DNA of 64,000 nt from Leptospira bandrabouensis. GTDB taxonomy: Bacteria > Spirochaetota > Leptospiria > Leptospirales > Leptospiraceae. The DNA lies in NCBI RefSeq assembly GCF_004770905.1, contig NZ_RQHT01000015.1, forward strand, positions 186,001 to 250,000, in the 5' to 3' direction. Both the position numbers and the translations under genes were made by a program. Each line of letters begins with the position of its first letter. The stretch's first letter is position 1. Under the pieces are notes generated by a model. It saw only the letters and a list, made by a program, of their open reading frames with translations, did no database searches and had not been told where the DNA came from. Positions 1 to 8,919 of this stretch are shown here, one piece after another.

Positions 1-976
1 AGAAAAGGAACTTGTAGGTTTCGACCATAGAAAACTCAATTCACAATTTCATCCCAAAGAGTTTTGGGAAAAAATGTGGAAAGACATTCTATCTGGTATT
101 CCTTGGGAAGGAGTCATTCGTAACAAGTCCAAAGACGGTAATTTTTTCTGGTTACAAACATTCATCCATCCCTTGTACGATTCCAATAATTCAATAGAAT
201 CTTTTTTATCGATACGGTTTAATATCACTGAAGAAGTGGAAGCACTAGAAAATACAAATCGGATGTTACATTTTACTGGAATCCAAAATAGTAAATTACA
301 AAACTTTGCTTATATTGTATCTCATAACATACGCCAACATTCATCCAACTTTACCTCTTTAATCGACTTATTAGAAGAGAGTCCAACAGAGGAAGAAAGA
401 AAGAACATTGTCAAAATGTTACATGCATCTTCAGAGAAACTAAATGAAACCATCACTCACCTAAACGACATTATTTCGATTAACCAAATGTTAAACAAAC
501 CAGTGGAACTTTGTTCCATGGAAGAGGAAATTCAAAAAACCTTAAACATACTAAAGGGATCTATTGAATCACGAAACATAGAAGTGTTTTTGGATTTGGA
601 AGATCACTTAGAACTTAAAATCATTCCTGCTTATTTGGAAAGTATTCTCTTAAACTTGGTTTCCAACGCGGTTAAGTATGTGCGTTTAAAGAAAGGAGCC
701 TTCATTAAAATTAGTTCCAAAAAGTTACCAGGCCAAGTGCAGTTGACTGTCGAGGATAATGGGCTTGGAATCAATTTAGAGAAACACGGTAACAAAATTT
801 TTGGAATGTTTAAGACATTTCATAAAAACGAAGACGCTCGAGGGATTGGGCTTTTTATCACCAAATCTCAAGTGGAAGTTCTTGGCGGAACCATATCTGT
901 GGAGAGTAAGGAAGGGATTGGTTCTAAATTTACAGTATTCTTTCCCGAAAATCCCAACCTGGTGGTTCCCTTCTAA
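1..976 (+). CDS. PAS-domain sensor histidine kinase, 5'-truncated by window edge
   Basis: The reading frame is open from base 2, so the gene starts before the window; the first in-frame ATG (74) lies inside a PAS-like domain, shown by the WEGVIRNKSKDGNFFW stretch. Next come a coiled linker, a HisKA-type dimerisation helix with phospho-acceptor motif VSHNIRQH (about nt 319-342), an N box (LVSNAVKY), a G1 box (VEDNGLGI) and a G2 box (ARGIGLFI). The SHNIR form of the H box is a known variant of SHDLR. The fragment has no membrane segment, so it is probably a cytoplasmic or hybrid kinase signalling by autophosphorylation. No response regulator follows; sucC lies downstream. The kinase assignment is sure, the ligand unknown. 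Confidence 0.9.
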   Translation, partial: EKELVGFDHRKLNSQFHPKEFWEKMWKDILSGIPWEGVIRNKSKDGNFFWLQTFIHPLYDSNNSIESFLSIRFNITEEVEALENTNRMLHFTGIQNSKLQNFAYIVSHNIRQHSSNFTSLIDLLEESPTEEERKNIVKMLHASSEKLNETITHLNDIISINQMLNKPVELCSMEEEIQKTLNILKGSIESRNIEVFLDLEDHLELKIIPAYLESILLNLVSNAVKYVRLKKGAFIKISSKKLPGQVQLTVEDNGLGINLEKHGNKIFGMFKTFHKNEDARGIGLFITKSQVEVLGGTISVESKEGIGSKFTVFFPENPNLVVPF

Positions 977-1087
977 CTCCAACTTTGCTAAAAAATTAAG
1001 CAATTTCGAATCTTACCCAAGGCAAGTGTCCTATCGTAGCATTCGGTCTTGACAATCTCCCCTACCACACGAGCCTTATCCTAGTGA

Positions 1088-1108
1088 TCCGTGGGCCTAG
1101 CCTACGGA
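1088..1108 (+). promoter_or_regulatory. Leader hairpin upstream of sucC
   Basis: Bases 1088-1096 (TCCGTGGGC) pair with 1100-1108 (GCCTACGGA) around a three-base loop, giving nine pairs with one G-U wobble. It lies 24 bases before the sucC ATG. No T-run follows, so it is not an intrinsic terminator. A TTGACA hexamer sits at 1049-1054, but no -10 stands at normal spacing (TATCCT at 1077 is too far), so the promoter is unresolved. A role in mRNA stability or translation is inference. Confidence 0.4.
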
Positions 1109-1132
1109 CGTACCAATGACATAAGGAAATCC

Positions 1133-2302
1133 ATGAAAGTCCACGAATACCAGGCCAAAGAAATCCTACGTAGACACAATGCCAACGTTCCCTTCGGAAA
1201 GGTCATCGACACTGTCGGTGAGTTCGAAAAGGCATATAGCGAAGTTGTCCAAAAATCACCCGTTGTGGTGGTAAAAGCCCAAATCCACGCTGGTGGACGA
1301 GGAAAAGGTGGCGGGGTCAAAGTCGCAAAGACAAAAGATGACGCCAAAGCAGCAGCAGAGAAAATTCTCGGAATGCAACTCATCACTCCTCAGACCGGTC
1401 CAGAAGGAAAAAAAGTCCTGAAAGTGTATTTGGAACAAGGTCTTGAAATTGCAAAAGAATACTACCTTTCCATCTTACTCGATCGTGCATTTCGCAAAAC
1501 CATCATTATGGCATCCACTGAAGGTGGAATGGAAATCGAAGAAGTAGCAGAAACTCACCCAGAAAAAATCATCAAAATTCAGATTGATCCGGGTATTGGA
1601 ATCCAAGGTTCTCAAGTGCGTGAACTCGCATTTGCTTTAGGAATCCCAGCAGAAGCACAAAAGTCTTTTACAGCTCTTGTAAATTCAGTTTACAACGCAT
1701 ACATCAAAGAAGATGCAGCTCTTCTTGAAATTAACCCACTGATTCTCACAAAACAAAACGAAATCGTTGCGGGTGACTGCAAGATGGACTTAGATGAAAA
1801 CGCTCTTTACCGTCATCCAGAGAACGAAGCTCTTCGTGATATCACAGAAGAAGATCCGTATGAAGTAAAAGCAAAAGAATACAACCTAAACTATGTTAAG
1901 TTAGATGGTAACATTGGCTGTATGGTGAACGGTGCCGGACTTGCCATGGCAACTATGGACATCGTTAAGTTGGCTGGTGCTGAACCTGCTAACTTTTTGG
2001 ACGTCGGAGGTGGGGCAAACCCTACTACCGTTGAAAACGGCTTTCGACTCATCCTTTCTGATCCAAACGTAAAAGGTATCTTTGTAAACGTATTCGGTGG
2101 GATCGTTCGCTGTGACCGAGTGGCTGTCGGAATTATCGAAGCTACTAAAAAGGTAAACGTAACTGTACCAGTAGTGGTTCGATTGAAAGGAACCAATGCA
2201 GAAGAAGGGAAAAAAATCCTTAACGAATCCGGTATGAACATTGTTGGAGTAGAAGGACTCCGTGACGCGGCAGACAAAATTGTCTCCCTAATCAAAAAAT
2301 AG
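1133..2302 (+). CDS. sucC: Succinate--CoA ligase (ADP-forming) subunit beta
   Basis: SucC, with SucD, converts succinyl-CoA and ADP/GDP plus phosphate to succinate, CoA and ATP/GTP in the TCA cycle. The start at 1133 gives the family N-terminus [12 protein letters not shown] and 389 residues, almost exactly the usual length; an upstream GTG (1091) would add 14 atypical residues. An AAGGAA ribosome binding site lies just before. The ATP-grasp domain ([15 protein letters not shown]) is followed by the ligase domain with [15 protein letters not shown] and FLDVGGGA. sucD follows after 12 bases, so the subunits are surely co-transcribed. Confidence 0.98.
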   Translation: MKVHEYQAKEILRRHNANVPFGKVIDTVGEFEKAYSEVVQKSPVVVVKAQIHAGGRGKGGGVKVAKTKDDAKAAAEKILGMQLITPQTGPEGKKVLKVYLEQGLEIAKEYYLSILLDRAFRKTIIMASTEGGMEIEEVAETHPEKIIKIQIDPGIGIQGSQVRELAFALGIPAEAQKSFTALVNSVYNAYIKEDAALLEINPLILTKQNEIVAGDCKMDLDENALYRHPENEALRDITEEDPYEVKAKEYNLNYVKLDGNIGCMVNGAGLAMATMDIVKLAGAEPANFLDVGGGANPTTVENGFRLILSDPNVKGIFVNVFGGIVRCDRVAVGIIEATKKVNVTVPVVVRLKGTNAEEGKKILNESGMNIVGVEGLRDAADKIVSLIKK

Positions 2303-2314
2303 GAACTATAAAAC

Positions 2315-3205
2315 ATGGCTGTATTAGTTGATGAAAACACAAGAGTAGTCGTCCAAGGGATCACCGGAAAGGAAGGATCCTTTCATGCGACTCAAATGTT
2401 GGAATATGGTACAAAAGTAGTTGCTGGAGTGACTCCAGGCAAAGGGGGCCAAATCTGGACCTCAGAAACCGGAAAAACAGCACCCGTTCGCAATACCATT
2501 AAAGATGCGATGAAAGAAGACGGTGCCAATGCTGCTGTAATCTTTGTTCCGCCTCCATTTGCTGCTGATGCTATTTTGGAAGGAATTTTTGCGGAAATCC
2601 CACTTGTGGTTTGTATCACAGAAGGAATTCCTACTCACGATATGCTAAAAGTATATAGTGTACTCCGTAATTCTAAAACAAAACTAGTGGGACCAAACTG
2701 CCCAGGAGTCATTAACCCTCGTTACAATGTAAAGATGGGAATTATGCCTGGCTTTATCCACACTCCAGGAAATATCGGAATCGTTTCCCGCTCTGGAACA
2801 TTAACCTATGAATCAGTGGCGGCTCTTACGGCAGCCGGTCTTGGTCAATCTACTTGTATCGGAATCGGGGGAGACCCAGTTCCTGGAATGAACCATACAG
2901 AAGCAGTCCGTCTTTTGAATGAAGATCCAGATACAGAAGGTATTGTCATGATTGGTGAAATCGGTGGAACTTCGGAAGAAGAAGCGGCCGCTTACATCAA
3001 AGCCCATGTCAAAAAACCAGTGGTAGGTTTTATCGCAGGGCAAACTGCTCCTCCAGGAAAACGTATGGGCCATGCCGGTGCGATCATTTCCGGTGGAATG
3101 GGAACTGCCACTTCTAAAATTGCTGCCATGAAAGACGCTGGTGTCAGCATCTGTGCACATATTGGTGAAGTGGGCGAAAAAATGAAAGTTGCCATTAAAA
3201 AATAA
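2315..3205 (+). CDS. sucD: Succinate--CoA ligase subunit alpha
   Basis: The alpha subunit binds CoA and carries the phospho-histidine of succinyl-CoA synthetase. At 296 residues it is close to the normal length. The CoA-binding Rossmann domain starts with [19 protein letters not shown] and has the GVTPGKGG loop. GPNCPGVI and SRSGTLTYE are typical of the family, and the active-site histidine lies in [12 protein letters not shown] near the C-terminus. An AGGAA ribosome binding site overlaps the end of sucC, showing translational coupling. No clear terminator was seen between it and the next gene. Confidence 0.98.
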   Translation: MAVLVDENTRVVVQGITGKEGSFHATQMLEYGTKVVAGVTPGKGGQIWTSETGKTAPVRNTIKDAMKEDGANAAVIFVPPPFAADAILEGIFAEIPLVVCITEGIPTHDMLKVYSVLRNSKTKLVGPNCPGVINPRYNVKMGIMPGFIHTPGNIGIVSRSGTLTYESVAALTAAGLGQSTCIGIGGDPVPGMNHTEAVRLLNEDPDTEGIVMIGEIGGTSEEEAAAYIKAHVKKPVVGFIAGQTAPPGKRMGHAGAIISGGMGTATSKIAAMKDAGVSICAHIGEVGEKMKVAIKK

Positions 3206-3261
3206 GGGATCTTTCAAAAAAAACGGCTATTCAAAGGAAATGGGGAGTCTGAATTAACAGT

Positions 3262-4803
3262 ATGGAACAACGTTCATGGGTTTCAAGTACATTGATCCTC
3301 CTCGTTTCCGTCGGCCTCTTGGCTGCGGATTCTGGAGATAAGGGTTTTACACTTAGCTTACAAGATGCAGTCAAGTATGCCATTGATAACAATCGCGAGG
3401 TCATGCAGGCCCGTTTGGAATTAGTCAAAGCAGATTCAAACTTAATGAAGTTTGAGAGTAAGTATTCTTGGCGCGCACTTTCTAAAGCGGAAATAGATGA
3501 GAAAAAATTCCCTTTCAACCAAAACAATATCTTTACGGGAACCAAAACCCAAACCAATACTTATAGTGCGGGTCTCGAAAAACTTTTTACAACAGGAACT
3601 TATTTCAAATTAGAAGCTAAGTCACAACGTTTTGATTCGAACGCTTTTGAAGATCCGAATAAAACTCCTGCAGGATTTTCCGCTCTCGGACTTCCTCCCT
3701 TATATACAGATACTCTTTCCATTACTATTGCTCAGGATTTATTAAAAAATGCCTTTGGTGCCAACGAAAGGAATATGGAAAAAATCCTCGAGAACCAAAC
3801 AGAGATCATGCGTGAGCAAATGGAAGACCAAGTGGCAAACAAAGTAGTAGCCACTCTTGTTGACTATTGGAATTACTCTGTCAAAGAATCAGGATACCAA
3901 ACTTTCGAACAACTTTTGAAAAACACAAAAAACGTCAGGGATCTAACCATCCGTAAACAAGGTCTTGGACTTTCTGAAAGTTTTGAAGTTAACCAATGGA
4001 ACGCCCTTCTCTCCCAAGTAGAAGGACAAATGGCTCAGGCAGCCGCTGAAAAAGAAGAAGCTCGTCGTAAACTCATTCGTTCTCTTAATCTTCCGGAAGA
4101 CACAATCTTCCAAAAGACAAGTCCTCTTTCGGAGACACTTCCAACAAAATTGGATTACCAAGCTGATATCGATTATGCTTACAAACATAGAGCAGATTTT
4201 AAAGCCATTGCGCGAAAAAAAGAAAACGCAGAGCTCTCTATGAAAACAGCAAAAAATGAAGCCCTTCCTTCTTTGAAAGCGGCGGGAACTTACGGATACC
4301 AAGCGCAAAATACCATTAGTCCTCAAAACAACTATTCGGACAATCGGGCTGGTGTATTTTCTTACCAATACCCTGTGATGCAAGGTTCCTTGGATCTTTC
4401 TTATCCAATCATGGACAAAGGGGTGAAAGCAGGAATTCGCGATGCAGAAATCCAAAAACGTCAGGTTTCCTTGGAAGAATCAGACCTTGTCAAAGCAGTT
4501 GCTGATGATGTTAAAACAAGAATTGATATCTTAAAAGCATCTTTCCAAGTAATGGAAAATGCAAAACGAACCGAAGAAGAATCTAAAAAATACTATAACG
4601 GTGTTTTACGATCCTTCCAACAAGGACGTTTCAACGCACTTGCTGTAAAAAATGCCTTGGACACTCATGTCCAGGACCAATTGTCTCTTGTTCGTGCCAA
4701 AGTAGATTTCAACATTAACTTACATAGATACTATGTTGCTAAAAATGCTTTATTTGAAGAATACGGAGTGGAAAGATCCAAACTCCTACCTGAAAATCTT
4801 TAA
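3262..4803 (+). CDS. TolC-family outer membrane channel protein
   Basis: This 513-residue protein looks like an outer-membrane efflux channel (OEP/TolC family). A signal peptide of about 21 residues ends near LLAADSG. The mature part begins with the family-typical SLQDAVKYAIDNNREVMQARLELVKADSNLMKFESKY-like helix pattern and has two long helical repeats rich in Ala/Gln/Glu (about residues 165-280 and 390-490), separated by beta segments. TolC proteins form trimeric channels with an inner-membrane pump and a periplasmic adaptor, but no such partner is adjacent, so the substrate cannot be named. The gene follows sucD by 56 bases and precedes the SH3-domain gene by 21. Confidence 0.85.
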   Translation: MEQRSWVSSTLILLVSVGLLAADSGDKGFTLSLQDAVKYAIDNNREVMQARLELVKADSNLMKFESKYSWRALSKAEIDEKKFPFNQNNIFTGTKTQTNTYSAGLEKLFTTGTYFKLEAKSQRFDSNAFEDPNKTPAGFSALGLPPLYTDTLSITIAQDLLKNAFGANERNMEKILENQTEIMREQMEDQVANKVVATLVDYWNYSVKESGYQTFEQLLKNTKNVRDLTIRKQGLGLSESFEVNQWNALLSQVEGQMAQAAAEKEEARRKLIRSLNLPEDTIFQKTSPLSETLPTKLDYQADIDYAYKHRADFKAIARKKENAELSMKTAKNEALPSLKAAGTYGYQAQNTISPQNNYSDNRAGVFSYQYPVMQGSLDLSYPIMDKGVKAGIRDAEIQKRQVSLEESDLVKAVADDVKTRIDILKASFQVMENAKRTEEESKKYYNGVLRSFQQGRFNALAVKNALDTHVQDQLSLVRAKVDFNINLHRYYVAKNALFEEYGVERSKLLPENL

Positions 4804-4824
4804 GAAAAAAACGGGAGATTCCAT

Positions 4825-6279
4825 TTGATACGCTCCCGTGTATTTCTCGCAGTAAGTTTCCTTTTTCTTTTTGTTGTCCTAATTACTTATGCCTTTGTTG
4901 ACTTTCGCGAGAGAGAAGACAAAGCTTATGATCTTTATAAGTCTGAGGCTTATCTCAAAGTACTTGGCCTCTATCAGGAAAACGAAATTCCTGCAAGTGA
5001 ACTTGAACTTACCCTTCTTTCAGAGTCCATTTCCCAGTTAGAAAAAAAATTAAACGAAAAGGAAACAACGAAAGACCTTCTTATCTTTTTCCAAAAACGT
5101 TCGGGAACAAAACTTGTAGAATGGGAAACCACAAGAGGAACCTATTACCATGTGGAAGATCCTTATCTTCCCAATTTGAAAAAACATGGGGACGGTTACA
5201 AAAGAGCTTTAATCACAAAAATCATTACGATCTCGAAACCCATTCCAAAATCGGAAGTCAAAAACCTACTCTTAAAACTCATTTTGGAAGATCCAAGGGG
5301 TATCGAGGAAAAGTATAGTCGAGCCTTATCCAATTTACTCAGTTTTCCTTTTGAATCCATTGGTGAAATTGAATCAGATTTTCTTGTGCAGACCTTACAT
5401 TTTTTATCGAATCAATCCAACACCAACTTATATCACCAAACAGCCATACTACGAGGGAAAAATGTAAATCTTCGCAGTGGCCCTGGGCGCGAAAATGCTG
5501 AAGTTGGAAAGATCAGCGAACCAGAAAGAACCTTTTGTTTGGAAGAAGATCCAACATCGGAGACCATCGTTGGAAATATAGGGCACTGGAAACGTTGTTA
5601 CTTTCCTAATCTTCAAAAATCGGCATGGATTTTTTCTGGATTTTTGACGGAAGTTCCACCGGATTCAAATCTCATAGCAGAGTTTGAAAAAAGATTTAAG
5701 TCTGTAGACAATGAAATTCGAATCGATTTTGAAGGTTGGAACGGAAACCAAATTCCCTCTACTTTTTTTGGTAACTATATCGCTCGTGATTCGATCCGCA
5801 TTTCTGGAGAAACCGGATTTCCCATTTATGGTTTTTCAAAAAACACTAAATCGTTCGAGAGAATCTGTAAAAAACTATCAGGTGACAAAAACTATTTTGA
5901 GTTTTCCTTCCAACCAACCGAGGCAGAAAAACCGATTCCCATTTTGGAATTACATCTAAATTACGATAACAAAGAACATCTTGCTTATTCCCTTTCCCTA
6001 GATAAAGAATCCATTTGGGTAAATAAAAATCGATATGTCCTCGACGGAGAAAAAAGAAGAGAAAACCTGTCCTTACATATTGAATCCCAAGAGGGGGACA
6101 AATGGAACGCAAGCCTTTGGCGGCGAAACACAGGACTCATTCAATCGATTCGTTCCCTTCCCTTGGATGAATCGGCACTGAACTCGAGAAGATTCTCCTG
6201 GGAGATTTGTTTACCTTTGGCGAAAGAACCGAGCAGAGAAAAAGTACTACTCTTTGAAATTAGAACAGGAATCCATTAG
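4825..6279 (+). CDS. Membrane-anchored or exported protein with bacterial SH3 domain
   Basis: The start is a TTG six bases after a good GGGAGA ribosome binding site. Residues 4-26 form an uncleaved-looking signal anchor (VFLAVSFLFLFVVLITYAF). The middle (about 208-275) is an SH3b-type domain with the diagnostic NVNLRSGPG and a closing W-[FI]-SGFL, a fold often used to bind peptidoglycan or proline-rich ligands. The rest has no recognised domain; a C-terminal beta-rich part may bind ligand. It lies between a TolC-like channel and an fmdB-type gene, all on one strand with short gaps. Its function is unknown; an envelope location is inferred. Confidence 0.6.
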   Translation: MIRSRVFLAVSFLFLFVVLITYAFVDFREREDKAYDLYKSEAYLKVLGLYQENEIPASELELTLLSESISQLEKKLNEKETTKDLLIFFQKRSGTKLVEWETTRGTYYHVEDPYLPNLKKHGDGYKRALITKIITISKPIPKSEVKNLLLKLILEDPRGIEEKYSRALSNLLSFPFESIGEIESDFLVQTLHFLSNQSNTNLYHQTAILRGKNVNLRSGPGRENAEVGKISEPERTFCLEEDPTSETIVGNIGHWKRCYFPNLQKSAWIFSGFLTEVPPDSNLIAEFEKRFKSVDNEIRIDFEGWNGNQIPSTFFGNYIARDSIRISGETGFPIYGFSKNTKSFERICKKLSGDKNYFEFSFQPTEAEKPIPILELHLNYDNKEHLAYSLSLDKESIWVNKNRYVLDGEKRRENLSLHIESQEGDKWNASLWRRNTGLIQSIRSLPLDESALNSRRFSWEICLPLAKEPSREKVLLFEIRTGIH

Positions 6280-6290
6280 AGGAGGAAACT

Positions 6291-6521
6291 ATGGCTACCT
6301 ATGACTACCATTGTAATACATGTGGAAAAGACTTTGAACACGTTCAGTCAATGAAAGAGGATGCACTCACCCATTGCCTTTGTGGTAAAAATGGATCTGT
6401 CGAAAGACGAATTTCTGCCAGTGCAGGAATCATCTTTAAAGGTTCTGGGTTTTATGTAACCGATTATAAAAAAGATAGTTCTGCTCCGTCTTCTGGAAAT
6501 ACGGATTCAGGTACTACGTAA
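6291..6521 (+). CDS. FmdB-family zinc ribbon protein
   Basis: A 76-residue protein with the FmdB/putative regulatory zinc-ribbon signature: MATYDYHCNTCGKDFE at the N-terminus, then a second cysteine pair and a GSGFYVTDYK tail ending in Ser/Gly/Thr. The first pair is C8-x2-C11. The second is C29-x-C31 preceded by H28, tighter than the usual CPxCG knuckle. A strong GAGGAGG ribosome binding site precedes the ATG. FmdB-type proteins are widespread, small and mostly uncharacterised. Its place directly ahead of lpxI-lpxB suggests one transcript, not necessarily one function. Confidence 0.85.
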   Translation: MATYDYHCNTCGKDFEHVQSMKEDALTHCLCGKNGSVERRISASAGIIFKGSGFYVTDYKKDSSAPSSGNTDSGTT

Positions 6522-6530
6522 GGTTTTTCT

Positions 6531-7397
6531 TTGGCACCGAAAGGCCGATTAGCCATTATAGCTGGGGGTGGGGAGTTACCTCATATTGGAATGAAGGAAG
6601 CATTAGCTGCCGGTGAGGATCCCCTATTTCTTGGTCTCATTGAATCTGACTTTTCACCTAGAGAACATAGTGCCCGCACGATCCCAGTCCACATCACTCA
6701 AATTGGCAAAATTCTAAAAACGATCCAAAAAGAAAAGATCACAAGAATTTTGATGCTTGGGAAAGTGCGTAAAGATCTCCTCTTTCAAAAATTGAAATTT
6801 GATCTCAAAGCACTTGCCATCCTTGCCCGTACTATCAATCGAAATGATTATCCGATTTTTTTAGCCATTGCCGATGAGTTCGAAGCGATGGGAGTCAAGG
6901 TCATTTCTCAGAAAATCTATTTACAATCCCTCCTTCTTCCCGAAGGCAGATACACTCCAAAAAAATTCAATACCCAAGAATTAAAAGACATCGACTTTGG
7001 GATGTTTTATGCAGAAAAAATGGCCGATTTAGATATCGGACAAATGGTTGTGGTTTGTGACGAATCAGTGATTGCTGTCGAAGCGGTAGAAGGAACTGAC
7101 GAAACCATCAAACGAGGCGGGGCCTATACCAAAAAGAAAGGTGATGCCGTTGTTTGTAAAAGTCCCAAAGCCAAACAAGACAATCGTTTTGACCTCCCTA
7201 CCATTGGAATACACACCTTTCAGGTAATGCTTGAGAGTGGATGTAAAACACTCTGCATTCGTGAAGGGGAAACCTTAGTGGTGGATCCCAAAGCAGTGAT
7301 CGAATTTGCCACCAAACACAAACTTAACTTTTGTGTTGTAGGAAAAAACGGAAGTAAGGTTCTCAATGGTAACCAAAAAAAAATCCCATCTACATGA
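6531..7397 (+). CDS. lpxI: UDP-2,3-diacylglucosamine pyrophosphatase LpxI
   Basis: LpxI hydrolyses UDP-2,3-diacylglucosamine to lipid X and UMP in lipid A synthesis, replacing LpxH in many bacteria. The start is TTG. The N-terminus GRLAIIAGGGELPHIGMKEA is the family's nucleotide-binding-like loop. Other typical parts are LMLGKVRKDLLF, DDEFEAMGV-like ADEFEAMGVKVI, the LLLPEGRYTPK segment, and EAVEGTDETIKRGGAY in the C-terminal catalytic half. The length of 288 is usual. Its 3' end overlaps lpxB by 32 bases. The adjacency of lpxI and lpxB, consecutive pathway steps, strongly supports both calls. Confidence 0.95.
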   Translation: MAPKGRLAIIAGGGELPHIGMKEALAAGEDPLFLGLIESDFSPREHSARTIPVHITQIGKILKTIQKEKITRILMLGKVRKDLLFQKLKFDLKALAILARTINRNDYPIFLAIADEFEAMGVKVISQKIYLQSLLLPEGRYTPKKFNTQELKDIDFGMFYAEKMADLDIGQMVVVCDESVIAVEAVEGTDETIKRGGAYTKKKGDAVVCKSPKAKQDNRFDLPTIGIHTFQVMLESGCKTLCIREGETLVVDPKAVIEFATKHKLNFCVVGKNGSKVLNGNQKKIPST

Positions 7398-8577
7398 GTC
7401 TGACAAAAATTTCTTGGTCATCGCTGGTGAACATTCCGGTGATTTACTAGGAGCAGATCTATTACATGAATTATCAATATTAGAACCTGATTACAAATTC
7501 TACGGAATTGGTGGAGAAGGAATGATGGAACAAGGCCTCGATTCATTAGAAGAGTTGGAGAACTTGAGTGTCATCGGATTTTCAGAAGCTATCAAAAAAT
7601 ATAGTTTTTTAAAGAAAGTGTTTTATCGGGTTTTAGAAGAAACCAATTTTCGACCAACAAAACTTGCTATTTTAATAGACTATCCAGGTTTTAACTTACG
7701 TTTGGCGAAGGAATTAAAACAAAGAGGGATCCCTACTGTATTTTATGTTTCCCCACAAATCTGGGCATGGAAATTCAATCGGATTTATTTTATCAAAGAA
7801 CAGATTGCATTAATGCTTACCCTCTTCCGATTTGAAGAGGAAATTTATACTGAATACGGTGTAAATGCTAAGTTTGTGGGTCATCCCATCACCAAACGAA
7901 TTCCAGAAAAACTAAAAAAAGAACCAGTCATCACGGAGAAACTTCCTGATGCCCACCATGGATATACAGTCGGACTTCTTCCTGGTTCCAGAAAGGGCGA
8001 AATCCATAGGTTAATTGATCCCCTCCTCGGTACGGCTGCCCTTCTCCACGAACAGTGTAAACTGGAAAAAAAGAAAATTGTATTTCTTCTCCCGAATATC
8101 AATGCCAAAGAAGAAACCTTTCTTTTAGAAAAAATCAAAACATTGAAACAAATCCATCCCGACATCCAAATTCATTATCTATGGAATGCCTCTCTTCGTG
8201 TGATGGAAACAAGTGACCTCCTACTCATTGCTTCGGGTACGGCAACCTTAGAGGGACTTTATTTTGAAACTCCAATGGTGATCCTTTATAAAGTAAGTTT
8301 ATTTACTTATTTTTTGGGATCTTTACTGATAAAATCCAAATTCATTGGTCTTGCCAATATACTTGCAGGTGAAGAAGTTTGTCGTGAAATCACTCAAAAC
8401 GAATGCCAACCAAAGTATATCTTTCAAGAAGCATGGAAGATCCTTTCTAATTCGAAACTAAAGAATAAAATAAAAGGGATTTTAAGAGAAACAAAAGAAA
8501 GAGAACTAGGAACTACCAATGCTTCCAAAAAGGCAGCAAAGGAAATCCAATCACTCCTTAGATCCCTTCCGAATTAA
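7366..8577 (+). CDS. lpxB: Lipid-A-disaccharide synthase
   Basis: LpxB joins lipid X to UDP-2,3-diacylglucosamine to form the tetra-acylated disaccharide of lipid A at the inner membrane. The ATG at 7366 lies within the lpxI coding end. Family motifs are AGEHSGDLLGADLL at the N-terminus, YGIGGEGM, the FVGHPITKRIP segment, LLPGSRKGEI and ASGTATLEGLYFETPMVILYK. The length is 403, a little longer than the E. coli enzyme. The substrate from LpxI feeds it directly. Its 3' end runs 27 bases into the convergent lipoprotein gene. Confidence 0.96.
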   Translation: MVTKKKSHLHESDKNFLVIAGEHSGDLLGADLLHELSILEPDYKFYGIGGEGMMEQGLDSLEELENLSVIGFSEAIKKYSFLKKVFYRVLEETNFRPTKLAILIDYPGFNLRLAKELKQRGIPTVFYVSPQIWAWKFNRIYFIKEQIALMLTLFRFEEEIYTEYGVNAKFVGHPITKRIPEKLKKEPVITEKLPDAHHGYTVGLLPGSRKGEIHRLIDPLLGTAALLHEQCKLEKKKIVFLLPNINAKEETFLLEKIKTLKQIHPDIQIHYLWNASLRVMETSDLLLIASGTATLEGLYFETPMVILYKVSLFTYFLGSLLIKSKFIGLANILAGEEVCREITQNECQPKYIFQEAWKILSNSKLKNKIKGILRETKERELGTTNASKKAAKEIQSLLRSLPN

Positions 8578-8919
8578 ACGCACGACTCGATTTTCCCAAG
8601 TCCCAATCCAGGACTTGGGTTTTAAATCCGAATACAAAAAATAACCTTTGATGGTTTCTTCATCATTCGGTTTTAAACGAATTCCCACAGAATCCAATTC
8701 TAAACTTAGATCGTTTGTCCCATTCCAAAGAACCTTGTTTTCTTCAGGTAAAATGTCTAAAGAATGAGTTTGATTTTCCCATTCCAAAATCCACTCACCG
8801 CCAAACGCAGGTAATTTGGATATCTCCGGAGCAATATCTGCAGGATTTTTGGATTCTTTACATTGGAAAAAGAAAAATAGAACTGCAAAAACACTAACAA
8901 AAACTATTTGATAACGCAT
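8551..8919 (-). CDS. Small predicted lipoprotein, function unknown
   Basis: A 122-residue protein with an N-terminal signal (MRYQIVFVSVFAVLFFFFQC) whose FFQC end fits the loose spirochaete lipobox, so C20 is the likely lipidated residue. The mature part is beta-rich, with WILEWENQTHSLDI and WIGTWENRVVRLI repeating a Trp-Glu-Asn theme. No family was recognised. Its start overlaps the end of the upstream AsmA-like gene by 16 bases, so the two are translationally coupled. Its 3' end overlaps lpxB on the other strand by 27 bases. Confidence 0.65.
   Translation of the reverse strand: MRYQIVFVSVFAVLFFFFQCKESKNPADIAPEISKLPAFGGEWILEWENQTHSLDILPEENKVLWNGTNDLSLELDSVGIRLKPNDEETIKGYFLYSDLKPKSWIGTWENRVVRLIRKGSKE

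Noticed and set aside
985..1003. TTGCT/AGCAA inverted repeat after the first kinase gene
   Set aside because: Only five pairs with an A-rich loop and no strong T-run; too weak for a terminator.
1049..1082. Possible sucC promoter: TTGACA at 1049 with TATCCT at 1077
   Set aside because: The spacer of 22 bases is too long for a sigma-70 promoter and no better -10 was found, so it is not listed as a feature.
3943..4455. 170-codon minus-strand frame opposite the TolC-like gene
   Set aside because: Overlaps a well supported gene on the other strand; composition is not protein-like, with long runs of Phe and Ser.
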